NCBI GenBank assembly: GCA_040754375.1
Contig: JBFMCT010000001.1
Coordinates: 1 to 34,134 of the forward strand
Direction of reading: 5' to 3'
Origin: Actinomycetota bacterium
GTDB taxonomy: Bacteria; Actinomycetota; Acidimicrobiia; Acidimicrobiales; AC-14
Length of the DNA stretch: 34,134 nt
This document shows positions 11,590 to 20,138 of the stretch, piece after piece. The first letter of the stretch is position 1, and each line of letters begins with the position of its first letter. The notes beneath the pieces are model-generated. The model worked only from the letters and a program-made list of their open reading frames with translations, ran no database searches and was not told the origin of the DNA. A program made the position numbers and the translations under genes.

Positions 11590-12765
11590 TCACCGGCGTT
11601 TTTCTCCTCGCAGGTCGAAGACCACCTTGACGGCCCCTCGGCGGCCGGCGTTGGCGGCGTGGTCGATGGCCTCACGGTAGCGGTCGAGCGGGTAGGTGGC
11701 CGAGACGAGGCGGTCGAGGCCAGCCTCGGCCACGAGCTCGAAGGCCAGGTCGAAGGTGCGGCGCGGGGGATCGGCGGCCGCCTCGAACCCGTAGGCGTAG
11801 GACCCACGCAGCGTGACCTGGCGCTGCCAGAGCGCGGTCATGTCGACGCTGACGACCGACGGCATGCCCAGGAGGGCCACGACGCCCCCGGGGCGGACGA
11901 CGGCCAGGTCCTCGGCCACCGACGAGGCGCTGCCCACGCAGTCGACGACCACGTCGGCCCCGCCCGCCAGGCGGTCGCCCAGCTTGAGCGAGCCCGTGGC
12001 CCGGCGTACGGCCCGCCTGGTCTCCTCGGGGCGCACGACCACGTCGGCTCCCAGGTCGGCGGCCAGCGCCCGTTGCTCGGGGTACTTGGCCACTGCGATG
12101 ACCGTGGCCGGGCCCGTGTAGCGGCGCAGGGCGGCGACGGCGCACAGGCCCAGGGTCCCGGCCCCCAGCACCAGCACCGTGGCTCCGGTCAGAGGGCCCG
12201 CTCCGAGCACGCCGTGGATGGCGCACGCCGCCGGCTCGACCATCACGGCGGCTTCGTCGCTCATGGCCTCGGGCACGGGGTGGACCTGGCTGTCGTGGGC
12301 CACCAGCGAGGTCGACCACCCCCCGCCCGTCCCCGAGCAGTAGCCGGTCTGCATGCCCGCGCCCAGGTCGCCGAAGGCCAGCCGCTCGCAGCAGTCGGCC
12401 CGGCCCTGCCCGCACGCCCCGCACGGGGGGTCGACCCCCCGCACCGCGCAGCCCAGGACGGGCTCGATCACCACCCTCTCGCCCCCGGCCAGCTCGCCCA
12501 CGACCTCGTGCCCGGGAACGAACGGGAACGAGACCAGGGGTTCGAAGTAACGGGACGACTTGCCGTCGATGGTGGACAGGTCGGACCCGCAGATGCCGGC
12601 CAGGCGGGGGCGGACCCGCTGCCAGCCCGGCCCGGGCAGCTCGGGCTCGTCGATCTCGGCCAGCTTGAGCGGGCCCACCCGCGCCCCCAGGCCGGGGGAC
12701 AGGGAACCGGCCACGCGGGCGGCCGCGTAGCGGGGGAGCGAGTGCCCGAAGCGTAGGGCGCGCAT
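11590..12765 (-). CDS. Zinc-dependent medium-chain alcohol dehydrogenase
   Basis: A 391-aa member of the MDR/threonine-dehydrogenase-like zinc alcohol dehydrogenases. Visible features are the catalytic-zinc Cys in GICGSDLS, PGHEVVGE with the second zinc ligand, four closely spaced structural-zinc Cys (PPCGACGQGRADCCE), and the NAD(P)-binding Rossmann segment VLVLGAGTLGLCA, followed by DVVVDCVGS. It should interconvert an alcohol and aldehyde or ketone with NAD(P)H. Its ATG at 12765 shares one base with the TGA of the upstream acyl-reductase gene (TGATG), so the two are translationally coupled. The neighbouring reductase would supply a fatty aldehyde or alcohol as a plausible substrate; that is inferred from context only. 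Confidence 0.9.
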   Translation of the reverse strand: MRALRFGHSLPRYAAARVAGSLSPGLGARVGPLKLAEIDEPELPGPGWQRVRPRLAGICGSDLSTIDGKSSRYFEPLVSFPFVPGHEVVGELAGGERVVIEPVLGCAVRGVDPPCGACGQGRADCCERLAFGDLGAGMQTGYCSGTGGGWSTSLVAHDSQVHPVPEAMSDEAAVMVEPAACAIHGVLGAGPLTGATVLVLGAGTLGLCAVAALRRYTGPATVIAVAKYPEQRALAADLGADVVVRPEETRRAVRRATGSLKLGDRLAGGADVVVDCVGSASSVAEDLAVVRPGGVVALLGMPSVVSVDMTALWQRQVTLRGSYAYGFEAAADPPRRTFDLAFELVAEAGLDRLVSATYPLDRYREAIDHAANAGRRGAVKVVFDLRGEKRR

Positions 12766-15122
12766 CAGGGGCGGGCCCGGCTGCCCGAGACCGCCGCCGG
12801 GCGGCCGGCCCCCCCGGCGCGCCGGGGGGCCAGGGGCAGGGGCGGGCGGGGCGCCCCGGGGGCCTTCGTCCACTGCTCGATGTGCCAGCCCCGCTTGCGG
12901 GCGATGGCGGCCAGCTTGGGCTCGGCGTTGACCGCCACCGGGAAGCCCACCGCCTCCAGCATGGGCAGGTCGCTGGCCGAGTCGGCGTATACGACCGACT
13001 CGGACATCTGCAGGCCGTGGTCGGCGGCCCACGACTCGATGACCAGGGCCCGGGCCTCGCCCGTGGGCGGGGCGTCGATCAGTTCCCCCGTGAACCGCCC
13101 GTCCTTGACGCCCAGGTGGGCGCATATGACGTCGTCGAACAGGGGCCTCAGTGGCTCGATCACGAAGTCGAGGGCACCGGTGATGAGCAGCGTGCGGGTG
13201 CCGGCCCGGCGGTGCTCGCGGACCCGGCGGATGCCGGCCGGGAACGACTTGGTGAGCAGCAGGTAGCTGAACAGCTCCCAGGCGTCGGCCCTGACCCGCT
13301 CGACGGGAGCGTCCTCGTAGCGCCGGTAGAAGTGGCGCAGGAAGTCGCCCCTGTCCTTGCGGTCGAGCGACCACATGGAAGGGGCGGCCCTGAGCATGCG
13401 GGTCACGAACCGCACCCGCTCCTCGTCGTCCATGCGCCGGCTGGCCAGCCAGGAGTAGGACTCGACCACGTTGGAGGCGATCAGCGTGTTCTCGAGGTCG
13501 AAGGCCGCGAAGTGGCGTTCGCCGGAGAGGACCGACTTGCGGGCCCTGTCCTCCCGAGACGGCCCTTCCCGGCGCCCTCCGGTCGTGCGGGCCCGGGCCT
13601 GGCGCACCACCGTGGGCATGTGGACGGTGAGGATGTACTCGGTCCAGTCCATGACCTCGGTGTCGAACCCGAAGGCCTCCTGGTCCTCGGGCCCGAGCGA
13701 CTCCCACAGCGCACGGAGCCGGGCGTCGTCGAAGATGGCCTCGGTCTCCGCGTAGGCCCCGTAGAGCTTCACGTAGTCGAGGGCGCGCTGGGCCTGGATG
13801 CGCTTCTCCTCGACCTTGCCGCTGATCTCGGCCTTCTCGCCCCGGATGGGCAGGGCGCCCACGGCCTTCTCGGCCCCCTTGAGCAGGGTGATGCCCCGCA
13901 CGAGCTGGCGCTGCACCCGGCCCCGGCCCCCGAACGACCACGGGGCTACCACGATGGGCTGGCCCTCGTTGTCGTAGATGGGGTGCTCGCCGTAGTACTC
14001 CCGCACGGTGTCGACCAGGTGGTCGTAGCGCAGGGGGTTCCGGGCGCCCGTCGAGGCGTGGAAGACGGCCGGTCGAGCCGGCGGGCCCTGGGCGGCCACA
14101 GCCAGGATGGAGGCCACGACCAGGTCGACGGGTATCACGTCGACGACGCTCTCGGGGATGCCCGGGAACTCCTTGAGCAGGCCCCGGCCGTAGGAGATGA
14201 TGATGGGCTCGGCCATGCGAAAGCCCCGGATCCACCCAGGATGGGGCTCGGCCAGGGCCGACTCGATGATCGAGGGCCGCAGGATGGTCAGGGGGACGTC
14301 GCCGCACACCTCGAGGGCGGCCCTTTCGGCCAGCGCCTTGGTGTAGGCGTAGGCGTCGGGCCAGCCCAGGGCCTTGGCCCGTGCCCGGCCGGCCTCGACC
14401 AGGAAGTCCGACACCCACTGCTCGCGCAGCCGCTCGCCCTTGGCCGCCAGCAGGGGCGGGCCGGCTGCCCCCAGTTCGTGGCGGGCCTCCTTGGCGAACC
14501 GTTCGAGCAGCTCGGGACGCCGGCTCTCGGCCTCGGCGTCCCCCCGGGCCCGGCGGATGGCCTCGACCTCGGCCTGCCAGGACACCTCGGTCGAGAACGG
14601 GGTCTCGGTCAGCGGGGCCTCGGGCGCCCGGCCCCGGCGGTTGCCGGCCACGTAGGCGGTGGACACGGAGATGAAATGGGGCGTGGCCCCGGCCGCCCGG
14701 ACCAGGTCGATGACCCGCTTGGGGCCCAGCAGGTTGGTCTCCATGGCCTTGTCGATGGGGGCGTCGAAGCTCACCAGGGCGGCCGAGTGGATGATCGTCT
14801 GGCAGCCGGCGATCAGCGCCGCGCCCTCGGCGTCGACGGCCAGCCCGTCGACGGACACGTCGCCCCCGACCACGTGAACGCGGCTCTCGACCTCGGCGTC
14901 GAAGCGGTCGCCCCACTCCCGCTTGAGCCGTTTGAAGGCGTCGTTGCCGAAGATCTCCCGCCGGGCCCGCTCCGCGGGGGTGGACCGGCGCCCCGGCCTG
15001 ACCAGCAGCACCAGCTCGCACCCGGGCACGGCCCGCAGCATCCGCTCGACGAGCGCGGTGCCCAGAAAGCCCGTCGAACCCGTGACGGCTATGCGCTGGG
15101 CCCCGAGGGCCTCTCTGATCAT
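12765..15122 (-). CDS. Fatty acyl-CoA reductase-like / HAD-IB phosphatase-like fusion
   Basis: A 785-aa two-domain protein starting at ATG 15122. Residues about 9-500 form an extended SDR 'male sterility/NAD_binding_4' reductase: the dinucleotide motif TGSTGFLG, a GDVSVDG/HSAALVSFD core, STAYVAG, and the catalytic Tyr-Lys in YAYTKALAE. Family members reduce fatty acyl-CoA or ACP to aldehyde or alcohol. Residues about 535-750 form a HAD-IB (SerB-like) domain with FDLENTL at Asp542, LITGALD and YADSASDLPML. In this HAD motif the second Asp of DxDxT is Glu544, unusual for an active phosphatase; the later DSxSD acidic motif is intact. The tail is basic and Pro-rich. It heads a minus-strand operon with alcohol dehydrogenase, LarA-like and acyltransferase genes, pointing to long-chain alcohol or lipid modification. 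Confidence 0.85.
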   Translation of the reverse strand: MIREALGAQRIAVTGSTGFLGTALVERMLRAVPGCELVLLVRPGRRSTPAERARREIFGNDAFKRLKREWGDRFDAEVESRVHVVGGDVSVDGLAVDAEGAALIAGCQTIIHSAALVSFDAPIDKAMETNLLGPKRVIDLVRAAGATPHFISVSTAYVAGNRRGRAPEAPLTETPFSTEVSWQAEVEAIRRARGDAEAESRRPELLERFAKEARHELGAAGPPLLAAKGERLREQWVSDFLVEAGRARAKALGWPDAYAYTKALAERAALEVCGDVPLTILRPSIIESALAEPHPGWIRGFRMAEPIIISYGRGLLKEFPGIPESVVDVIPVDLVVASILAVAAQGPPARPAVFHASTGARNPLRYDHLVDTVREYYGEHPIYDNEGQPIVVAPWSFGGRGRVQRQLVRGITLLKGAEKAVGALPIRGEKAEISGKVEEKRIQAQRALDYVKLYGAYAETEAIFDDARLRALWESLGPEDQEAFGFDTEVMDWTEYILTVHMPTVVRQARARTTGGRREGPSREDRARKSVLSGERHFAAFDLENTLIASNVVESYSWLASRRMDDEERVRFVTRMLRAAPSMWSLDRKDRGDFLRHFYRRYEDAPVERVRADAWELFSYLLLTKSFPAGIRRVREHRRAGTRTLLITGALDFVIEPLRPLFDDVICAHLGVKDGRFTGELIDAPPTGEARALVIESWAADHGLQMSESVVYADSASDLPMLEAVGFPVAVNAEPKLAAIARKRGWHIEQWTKAPGAPRPPLPLAPRRAGGAGRPAAVSGSRARP

Positions 15123-15206
15123 TCCCGCATCTCTAGCAGGACCGGACTGGGCCCATGGGCGTTACATCGACGGTGGTCGTTGCACCCGGGCCGGCGGGGG
15201 CCGAGA

Positions 15207-16799
15207 ATGGCCGAAGTGCACGGACGGGGGAGGGGGCGGGGGCTGGCGACCGGGGACGGCCGACGCCTGGCGACCGGTCGGTGGGCGATCACCGGTAGGC
15301 GACCGTGGACGGCGGTCGTGTTCGCCGCCCTGGTCGGGGCCGCCGCCTGCCAGGCGGGCGTGGCCGGCGACGTGGCCATGCCGGCCACCACCACGTCGTC
15401 GTCCCCGGGCCCCTCCACCACCGAGGGCCCGGCAACCCCCACGTCCTCCAGCCCGACGACCACCCCACCGACGACCACCCCACCGACGACCGTGCCTGCA
15501 GCGGTCCGCGGCCTGCTCACGTTCCGGGGCAACGCCACCCGCTCCTACTACGGCACGGGCCCGGTGCCGTCGTCGCCCCGGGTGCAGTGGAGCTACCCGG
15601 ACGAGCCCATGTGCTCGGAGACCGAGGAGGCAGGGCTACCGGTGCGCTGGTGCGGGACGGGCTGGACCGGCCAGCCCGCGGTCTTCGAGCGGGACGGGCG
15701 GACATGGGTGGTCTTCGGGGCCTACGACGGCGCCGTCCACTTCCTCGACGCCTCCAGTGGCCGCCCCCTTCTCCCCAGCCTCCAGACCGGGGGGCTCGTC
15801 AAGGGGTCGGTCACCGTCGACCCCGACGGCTACCCCCTCGTGTACGTGGGGTCGCGCGACAACAACTTCAGGGTGATCGCCATCGACCGGCCCGTCCCCA
15901 CCGAGCTTTGGAGCCTGCCGGCGTCGGCCGTCAGCCCCGTGCTGTGGAACGACGACTGGGACGGCGCCGCCCTCGTGGTCGACGGCCACCTGCTCGTCGG
16001 AGGGGAGAACAGCCACTGGCACGCCGTGCGCCTCGACCGCTCCTACGGGCCCGACGGGCTGGTGCGGGCCGCGCCCGAGCTGGTGTTCAGCGCCCCCGGC
16101 TGGGACAGCGAGCTGCTGGAGGCCCTCGGTGACTACAACGTGTCGATCGAGGGCTCGGTGGCCCTGTGGGAAAGGACTCTGTACTTCGCCAACTCGGGCG
16201 GCCTGGTGCAGGGCTGGGACATCTCCGGTCTGGCCGCCGGCCGGGCCCCGGAGCGGACCTTCCGGTTCTGGACGGGCGATGACACCGACGCCACCGTGGT
16301 CATCGACCCCGAGGGCATGCTCTATGTGGCCTCCCAATGGGAACGCCGCACCGAGCGGGGCCGCCAGGTCGGCCAGGTAATGAAGCTCGACCCCCGCCGG
16401 GCCGACCCCCTCGTCTGGTCGTTCGCCGACCAGGAGGTCGTGGCCCGCGACGGGCTGGCGGGCGTGTGGGCCACTCCCGCCCTGCACCGCGACCTGGTGA
16501 TCGTGGCCACCCACGGGGGCCGCCTGGTGGGCCTCGACCGGGCGACGGGGGCCGTGCGGTGGGCCAAGTCGCTCCCTGGCCCGCTGTGGCAGTCGCCGGT
16601 GGTGGTCGACGGCGTGCTCCTCCAGGGTGACTGCTTCGGGCTCCTGCACGCCTACGACGTGTCCTCGACGGCCGTCGACCCACCCGAGCTGTGGTCGATC
16701 GGCCTGGGCGGGTGCATCGAGTCGACCCCGGCAGTCTGGGGCGGCCAGGTGATCGTGGGCACCCGGGCCGGGCTCGTCCTGGCCGTCGCCCAGCGCTGA
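15207..16799 (+). CDS. Exported PQQ-type beta-propeller protein
   Basis: A 530-aa protein from ATG 15207, with a GGCGGGGG sequence shortly upstream. The frame is open far to the left, but that part is antisense to the FAR gene. The N-terminus is Arg/Gly-rich, followed by a membrane-spanning stretch TAVVFAALVGAAAC that ends in Cys. This may be a relaxed lipobox, so it is a candidate lipoprotein. A Thr/Pro/Ser linker follows, then repeated beta-blades with PQQ/WD-like features (VVFGAYDGAVHFLDASSG, VYVGSRDNN, LVGLDRATGAVRW, VIVGTRAGLVLAV). Such propellers act outside the membrane as scaffolds or binding proteins, and there are no PQQ-dehydrogenase active-site residues I can point to. The gene is divergent from the FAR operon (84 bp apart). 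Fold call good, function unknown. Confidence 0.8.
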   Translation: MAEVHGRGRGRGLATGDGRRLATGRWAITGRRPWTAVVFAALVGAAACQAGVAGDVAMPATTTSSSPGPSTTEGPATPTSSSPTTTPPTTTPPTTVPAAVRGLLTFRGNATRSYYGTGPVPSSPRVQWSYPDEPMCSETEEAGLPVRWCGTGWTGQPAVFERDGRTWVVFGAYDGAVHFLDASSGRPLLPSLQTGGLVKGSVTVDPDGYPLVYVGSRDNNFRVIAIDRPVPTELWSLPASAVSPVLWNDDWDGAALVVDGHLLVGGENSHWHAVRLDRSYGPDGLVRAAPELVFSAPGWDSELLEALGDYNVSIEGSVALWERTLYFANSGGLVQGWDISGLAAGRAPERTFRFWTGDDTDATVVIDPEGMLYVASQWERRTERGRQVGQVMKLDPRRADPLVWSFADQEVVARDGLAGVWATPALHRDLVIVATHGGRLVGLDRATGAVRWAKSLPGPLWQSPVVVDGVLLQGDCFGLLHAYDVSSTAVDPPELWSIGLGGCIESTPAVWGGQVIVGTRAGLVLAVAQR

Positions 16800-16822
16800 G
16801 CGCTCCGCTCCCCGGCCCCAGT

Positions 16823-16850
16823 TTGAGTTTGGGGCTCCTGTTGCTACCGT
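16823..16850 (+). promoter_or_regulatory. Probable leaderless promoter of the M23 peptidase gene
   Basis: TTGAGT (16823-16828), a 16-bp spacer and TACCGT (16845-16850) form a reasonable actinobacterial -35/-10 pair. The GTG start at 16858 lies 7 bases after the -10, right where transcription should begin, and no Shine-Dalgarno fits between. That suggests a leaderless mRNA, which is common in actinobacteria. Confidence 0.5.
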
Positions 16851-16857
16851 TGCGCAA

Positions 16858-18069
16858 GTGGGCAAGGTGGGTGAAGGGGGTAACGGTAGGCGACGCCTGG
16901 TCGCGCTACTGCTGGTCGGTGGCCTGGCCGCGGTGCTCGCGGCCGGGCCCCCGACCCCGGTCACCCCCGGGGCCGAGCCCGTCGAGGCCCAGCTCTCCAG
17001 CGCGGCCGACGAGGCCCGGCTGATCCAGGCCGTCGAGGAGTCTCTGGCCCGCAAGAAGGAGCTCGACGCCCGGGTGGCCGAGCTCGACGGCCGGCTCGGG
17101 GAGGCCCAGAGCGAGTTGCGGGCCGCCCAGGCCCGCCTGGGTGCCCTCGTCTCGCGCCAGCGGACCACCGAGACCAAGCTGGAGGAGACCCGCCAACAAC
17201 TGGCCGGGGCCGAGCAGGCGCTGCGGGACCAGGCCATCGCGGCCTACACCGGTCGGTCCGATTCCGGGCGCATCGTCGCCGTCCTGCGCTCGTCGGACAT
17301 GGCGGTGGTGGCCAACCGCCAGTCCTACCTGCGGGCGGTGGCCGGCACCCAGGCCGACGCCGTCGTCAACCACGAACGGCTCAGGGACCAGACCGACGAC
17401 CTGCTGGCCGAACTGGCCGTCGAGAAGGAGAAGGCCGAAGCCGAGCGCAACGTGGTGTCGGCCAAGACGGCGGCCATCCAGTCCGACCGGGACGCCCAGG
17501 CCGCGGCCCGCCACCAGGTGTCGGTCGAGATCGCCAACCACGACCTGGCCCTCCAGGAGATCATCCATCGCCAAGGCGAGTTCGAGGCCCAGGCCCGCGA
17601 GCTCGAGGTGCAGTCGGCGGCCGTGGCCGAGTCCCTGGGCCGCCGCCAGCAGTTCCAGCCTCCGGCCTCGTCCTCGCCCTCCGGAGGTCGCCTCGGGCCC
17701 CCGTTGGCCAGCGTGCGGGTGTCGTCGGCCTTCGGGTGGCGGGTCCACCCCGTGTTCGGCAACCGCAGGATGCACACCGGGGCCGACCTGAGCGCGTCCA
17801 CGGGAACGCCCATCCAGGCCGCGGCCGAAGGCGTGGTCGTGTCCGCGGGGTGGATGGGCGGCTACGGGAACGCCACCGTCATCGACCACGGCGGGGGGCT
17901 GGCCACCCTCTACGCCCACCAGAGCGCGGTGCTGGTCCGCCCCGGCCAGCGGGTCTCGCGGGGCCAGGTCGTCGGCCGGGTGGGGTGCACGGGCACGTGC
18001 ACGGGGCCTCACCTGCACTACGAGGTCAGGGTGAACGGCTCGCCCGTCGACCCTGCGCCCTACCTGTGA
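16858..18069 (+). CDS. M23 family peptidoglycan endopeptidase with coiled-coil (EnvC-like)
   Basis: A 403-aa exported murein hydrolase. The GTG start at 16858 gives a signal peptide with basic GRRR and the hydrophobic core LVALLLVGGLAAVLAAG. Residues about 45-265 form a long coiled coil (Glu/Ala/Arg/Gln heptads, two helical arms separated by a TGRSDSGRI turn), as in EnvC/NlpD-type regulators of cell separation. The C-terminal LytM domain (about 285-403) keeps all zinc ligands: HTGAD (HxxxD) and HLH (HxH) near the end. It is therefore likely an active endopeptidase that cuts peptide cross-links in the wall. The MscS gene begins 4 bp downstream, suggesting co-transcription. The coiled coil may hold the catalytic domain inactive until a membrane partner binds; that is known for homologues and inferred here. 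Confidence 0.9.
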   Translation: MGKVGEGGNGRRRLVALLLVGGLAAVLAAGPPTPVTPGAEPVEAQLSSAADEARLIQAVEESLARKKELDARVAELDGRLGEAQSELRAAQARLGALVSRQRTTETKLEETRQQLAGAEQALRDQAIAAYTGRSDSGRIVAVLRSSDMAVVANRQSYLRAVAGTQADAVVNHERLRDQTDDLLAELAVEKEKAEAERNVVSAKTAAIQSDRDAQAAARHQVSVEIANHDLALQEIIHRQGEFEAQARELEVQSAAVAESLGRRQQFQPPASSSPSGGRLGPPLASVRVSSAFGWRVHPVFGNRRMHTGADLSASTGTPIQAAAEGVVVSAGWMGGYGNATVIDHGGGLATLYAHQSAVLVRPGQRVSRGQVVGRVGCTGTCTGPHLHYEVRVNGSPVDPAPYL

Positions 18070-18073
18070 CGCC

Positions 18074-18985
18074 GTGAACGGGGACTACCTCTACCGCCTG
18101 TTCCGCAGGATGGGGCTGTCCGACTTCGGGGCGGACACGGCCCGGGTGCTGGTCCGCCCCCTGGAGGTGCTCCTGGTCCTGGCCGTCGCCCTGGTGGTCA
18201 GCCGGGCACTGGCCAAGGTGGTCCGCCGGTCGGTGACGGGCCTGGTGGCCCGTTCGACCTTCCACAGCGAGAGCCCGGAGCGCACTGCCTCGCGGGCCGC
18301 CACCTTGGCGGGCGTGGCCGCCAACGTGGTGCGCATCGCCGTGTGGACGGTCGCCCTGCTGGTGGTGATCGACAAGGTGGGCATCAACCCCGGGCCGGTG
18401 CTGGCCGGGGCCAGCATCGTGGGGATCGCCCTGGGGTTCGGGGCCCAATCCCTGGTCAAGGACTTCCTGTCGGGGTTCTTCGTCCTGGCCGAGGACCAGT
18501 TCGCGGTGGGCGACGTGGTCACCGTGGTGGACGTGACGGGTACCGTCGAGGAGGTCAACCTGCGGACCACGCGGTTGCGGGCCGACGACGGGACGGTGTG
18601 GTTCGTACCCAACGGGGAGATCCGCAAGGTGGGCAACTCGGCCAAGGACTGGTCGCGGGCCGTGCTCGACGTCTCGCTGCCGCCCGGGGCCGATATGACC
18701 GTGGCCGAGTCGGTGATAGCCGACGTGGTCAGCGCCATGGCGCAGGAGCCGGCGTGGTCGTCGGTGGTCCTGGAGGCCCACGTGCTGGGCGTGGAGTCGA
18801 TGGGCCCGGACGGGTTCACGATCAGGGTCTCGGCCAAGACCGTGCCGGCCCAGCGCACGCGGGTCACGCGCGAGCTCCGGGTGCGGATCGGCGCCCGCCT
18901 GCGCCGCGAGGGGATCGTCCCCCTGCGCCAAGCCGTGGTGCCCTCGGCCGACAGCTCTGGGGGCGGGGCCTCAGCGCCCGAGTAG
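18074..18985 (+). CDS. Small-conductance mechanosensitive channel, MscS family
   Basis: A 303-aa MscS-type channel from GTG 18074, 4 bp after the M23 gene. Transmembrane helices are seen at about 25-43 (VLLVLAVALVVSRAL), 77-100 (VVRIAVWTVALLVVIDKVG) and a pore helix at about 105-130 (VGIALGFGAQSLVKDFLSGFF), the Gly/Ala-rich TM3 signature of the family. The beta domain follows (FAVGDVVTVVDVTGTVEEVNLRTTRLR, VWFVPNGEI), then the C-terminal alpha/beta cage. Such channels release solutes upon hypo-osmotic shock. The ectoine genes at the right end of the window would make the solute such a channel vents, though the two loci are 13 kb apart. Its last 15 bp overlap the end of the convergent glycosyltransferase gene. 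Confidence 0.93.
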   Translation: MNGDYLYRLFRRMGLSDFGADTARVLVRPLEVLLVLAVALVVSRALAKVVRRSVTGLVARSTFHSESPERTASRAATLAGVAANVVRIAVWTVALLVVIDKVGINPGPVLAGASIVGIALGFGAQSLVKDFLSGFFVLAEDQFAVGDVVTVVDVTGTVEEVNLRTTRLRADDGTVWFVPNGEIRKVGNSAKDWSRAVLDVSLPPGADMTVAESVIADVVSAMAQEPAWSSVVLEAHVLGVESMGPDGFTIRVSAKTVPAQRTRVTRELRVRIGARLRREGIVPLRQAVVPSADSSGGGASAPE

Positions 18986-19987
18986 CCCCGAGAACAGTTC
19001 TATGTGCTCTTCGGCGCAGCGGCGCATCGAGAAGTAGCCCTCGGTGGCCGCCCGGCAGTCGCCCCGGTCGAGGTCGGCCACGGCCGCGATGGCGTCGGCC
19101 ATCTCGGCCACGTCCTCGCACAGAAAGCCGGTGCGCCCGTGGTCGACGACCTCGGGGGCGGCGCCCTCGGGGAAGGCGAGCACGGGCGTTCCACAGGCCA
19201 TGGCCTCCACCATCACGAGGCCGAAGGGCTCGTTCCAGCGGATCGGGAAGAGAACGCAGCGGGCCTCGGCCAGCAACCGCACCTTGTCGTCGTGGAGCAC
19301 CTCGCCGAGGTACTCGATGTCGTCGTCGAGCAGCGGGCGGACCTGCTCGTCGAAGTAGGACTGTTCCCAGGGTTCGCGGCACTTGCCGGCTATGAGCAGC
19401 CGGGCCCCGGCCTTGCGGGCCGCGCCGGCCGCCCAGTGGGCACCCTTGTCGGGGCTCATCCGCCCCAGGAACAGGCAGTAGTCGCCCCGGCCGTCGCCCA
19501 CCGGGAACTCAGAGGCGTCGATCCCGTGGTGGATCACCCCGCCCACCGGCAACTCGGGAGCGGCCCGGCGCTGGGCGTGGGAGATGGCGATGATGGGCAC
19601 GTCGGCGGCTATGCGCCGGTAGATGGCCGTCAGTTCCTCGTTGAAGGGCCCGTGGTTGGTCGTGACCACCGTGTGGCCTCCCAGGCCCCGGGCGTAGACG
19701 GGGCCCATCACGGAATGGTCGTGGACGATGTCGACGTCGTCGAAGGCCTCGTAGGCGGCCATCACGTGGCGCAGCTCAGGGACGGTGAAGCCCATCCGGT
19801 AACCCTCGGCCCGGTCGAGCTCCCACCGGCGGGGGACGGGGCTGGTGGAGTCGCCGGTGGTGAACAGGACGACCTCGTGGCCGGCGGCCACGAACCCGCG
19901 GGCCAGCCCGTCGATGGCCTGCTCGATCCCGCCGTAGAGCGGGGGTGGGACCGGGGCCCACGGGGGAGCGAGGATACCGATGCGCAT
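18971..19987 (-). CDS. Glycosyltransferase family 4
   Basis: A 338-aa GT-B fold glycosyltransferase. I start at ATG 19987 (MRIGILAPP, with GGGGG 3-7 bases upstream) rather than the in-frame ATG at 20005. The N-terminal acceptor domain has YGGIEQ, VDIVHDHS and NHGPFNEE. The C-terminal donor-binding domain has LFLGRMSPDKG, LIAGKC, and the GT4 E-x7-E motif in EPFGLVMVEAMACGTPVLAF. GT4 enzymes move a sugar from a nucleotide-sugar donor, retaining its configuration, in glycolipid, mannoside or trehalose-type synthesis. Donor and acceptor cannot be told. The gene stands alone on this strand, convergent with and overlapping mscS by 15 bp. The 151-bp gap to the next gene is divergent. Confidence 0.9.
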   Translation of the reverse strand: MRIGILAPPWAPVPPPLYGGIEQAIDGLARGFVAAGHEVVLFTTGDSTSPVPRRWELDRAEGYRMGFTVPELRHVMAAYEAFDDVDIVHDHSVMGPVYARGLGGHTVVTTNHGPFNEELTAIYRRIAADVPIIAISHAQRRAAPELPVGGVIHHGIDASEFPVGDGRGDYCLFLGRMSPDKGAHWAAGAARKAGARLLIAGKCREPWEQSYFDEQVRPLLDDDIEYLGEVLHDDKVRLLAEARCVLFPIRWNEPFGLVMVEAMACGTPVLAFPEGAAPEVVDHGRTGFLCEDVAEMADAIAAVADLDRGDCRAATEGYFSMRRCAEEHIELFSGLLGR

Positions 19988-20138
19988 GACCCCCGATTCC
20001 ATCACGGTTCCCGGCGCCCCTCGTCACGGCATCGGCACACGCCGATCAGTGCCGGCCCGCTCCCGTGCGGCGAACAGCCCCGGGGCCCATGCGGGAAGCG
20101 AGGCGAACCGTTCCTGGCGAGCACTACCGTGGGGACCG

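Noticed and set aside
11493-11807. 105-codon N-terminal extension of the LarA-like gene
   Set aside because: Runs through the palindromic repeat and antisense into the dehydrogenase gene; no conserved sequence.
12882-15206. Long plus-strand open frame running into the PQQ-propeller gene (1305 codons in total)
   Set aside because: It is the antisense of the FAR-HAD gene; the translation is low-complexity Gly/Ala/Val/His-rich with no family motifs. The real gene starts at 15207.
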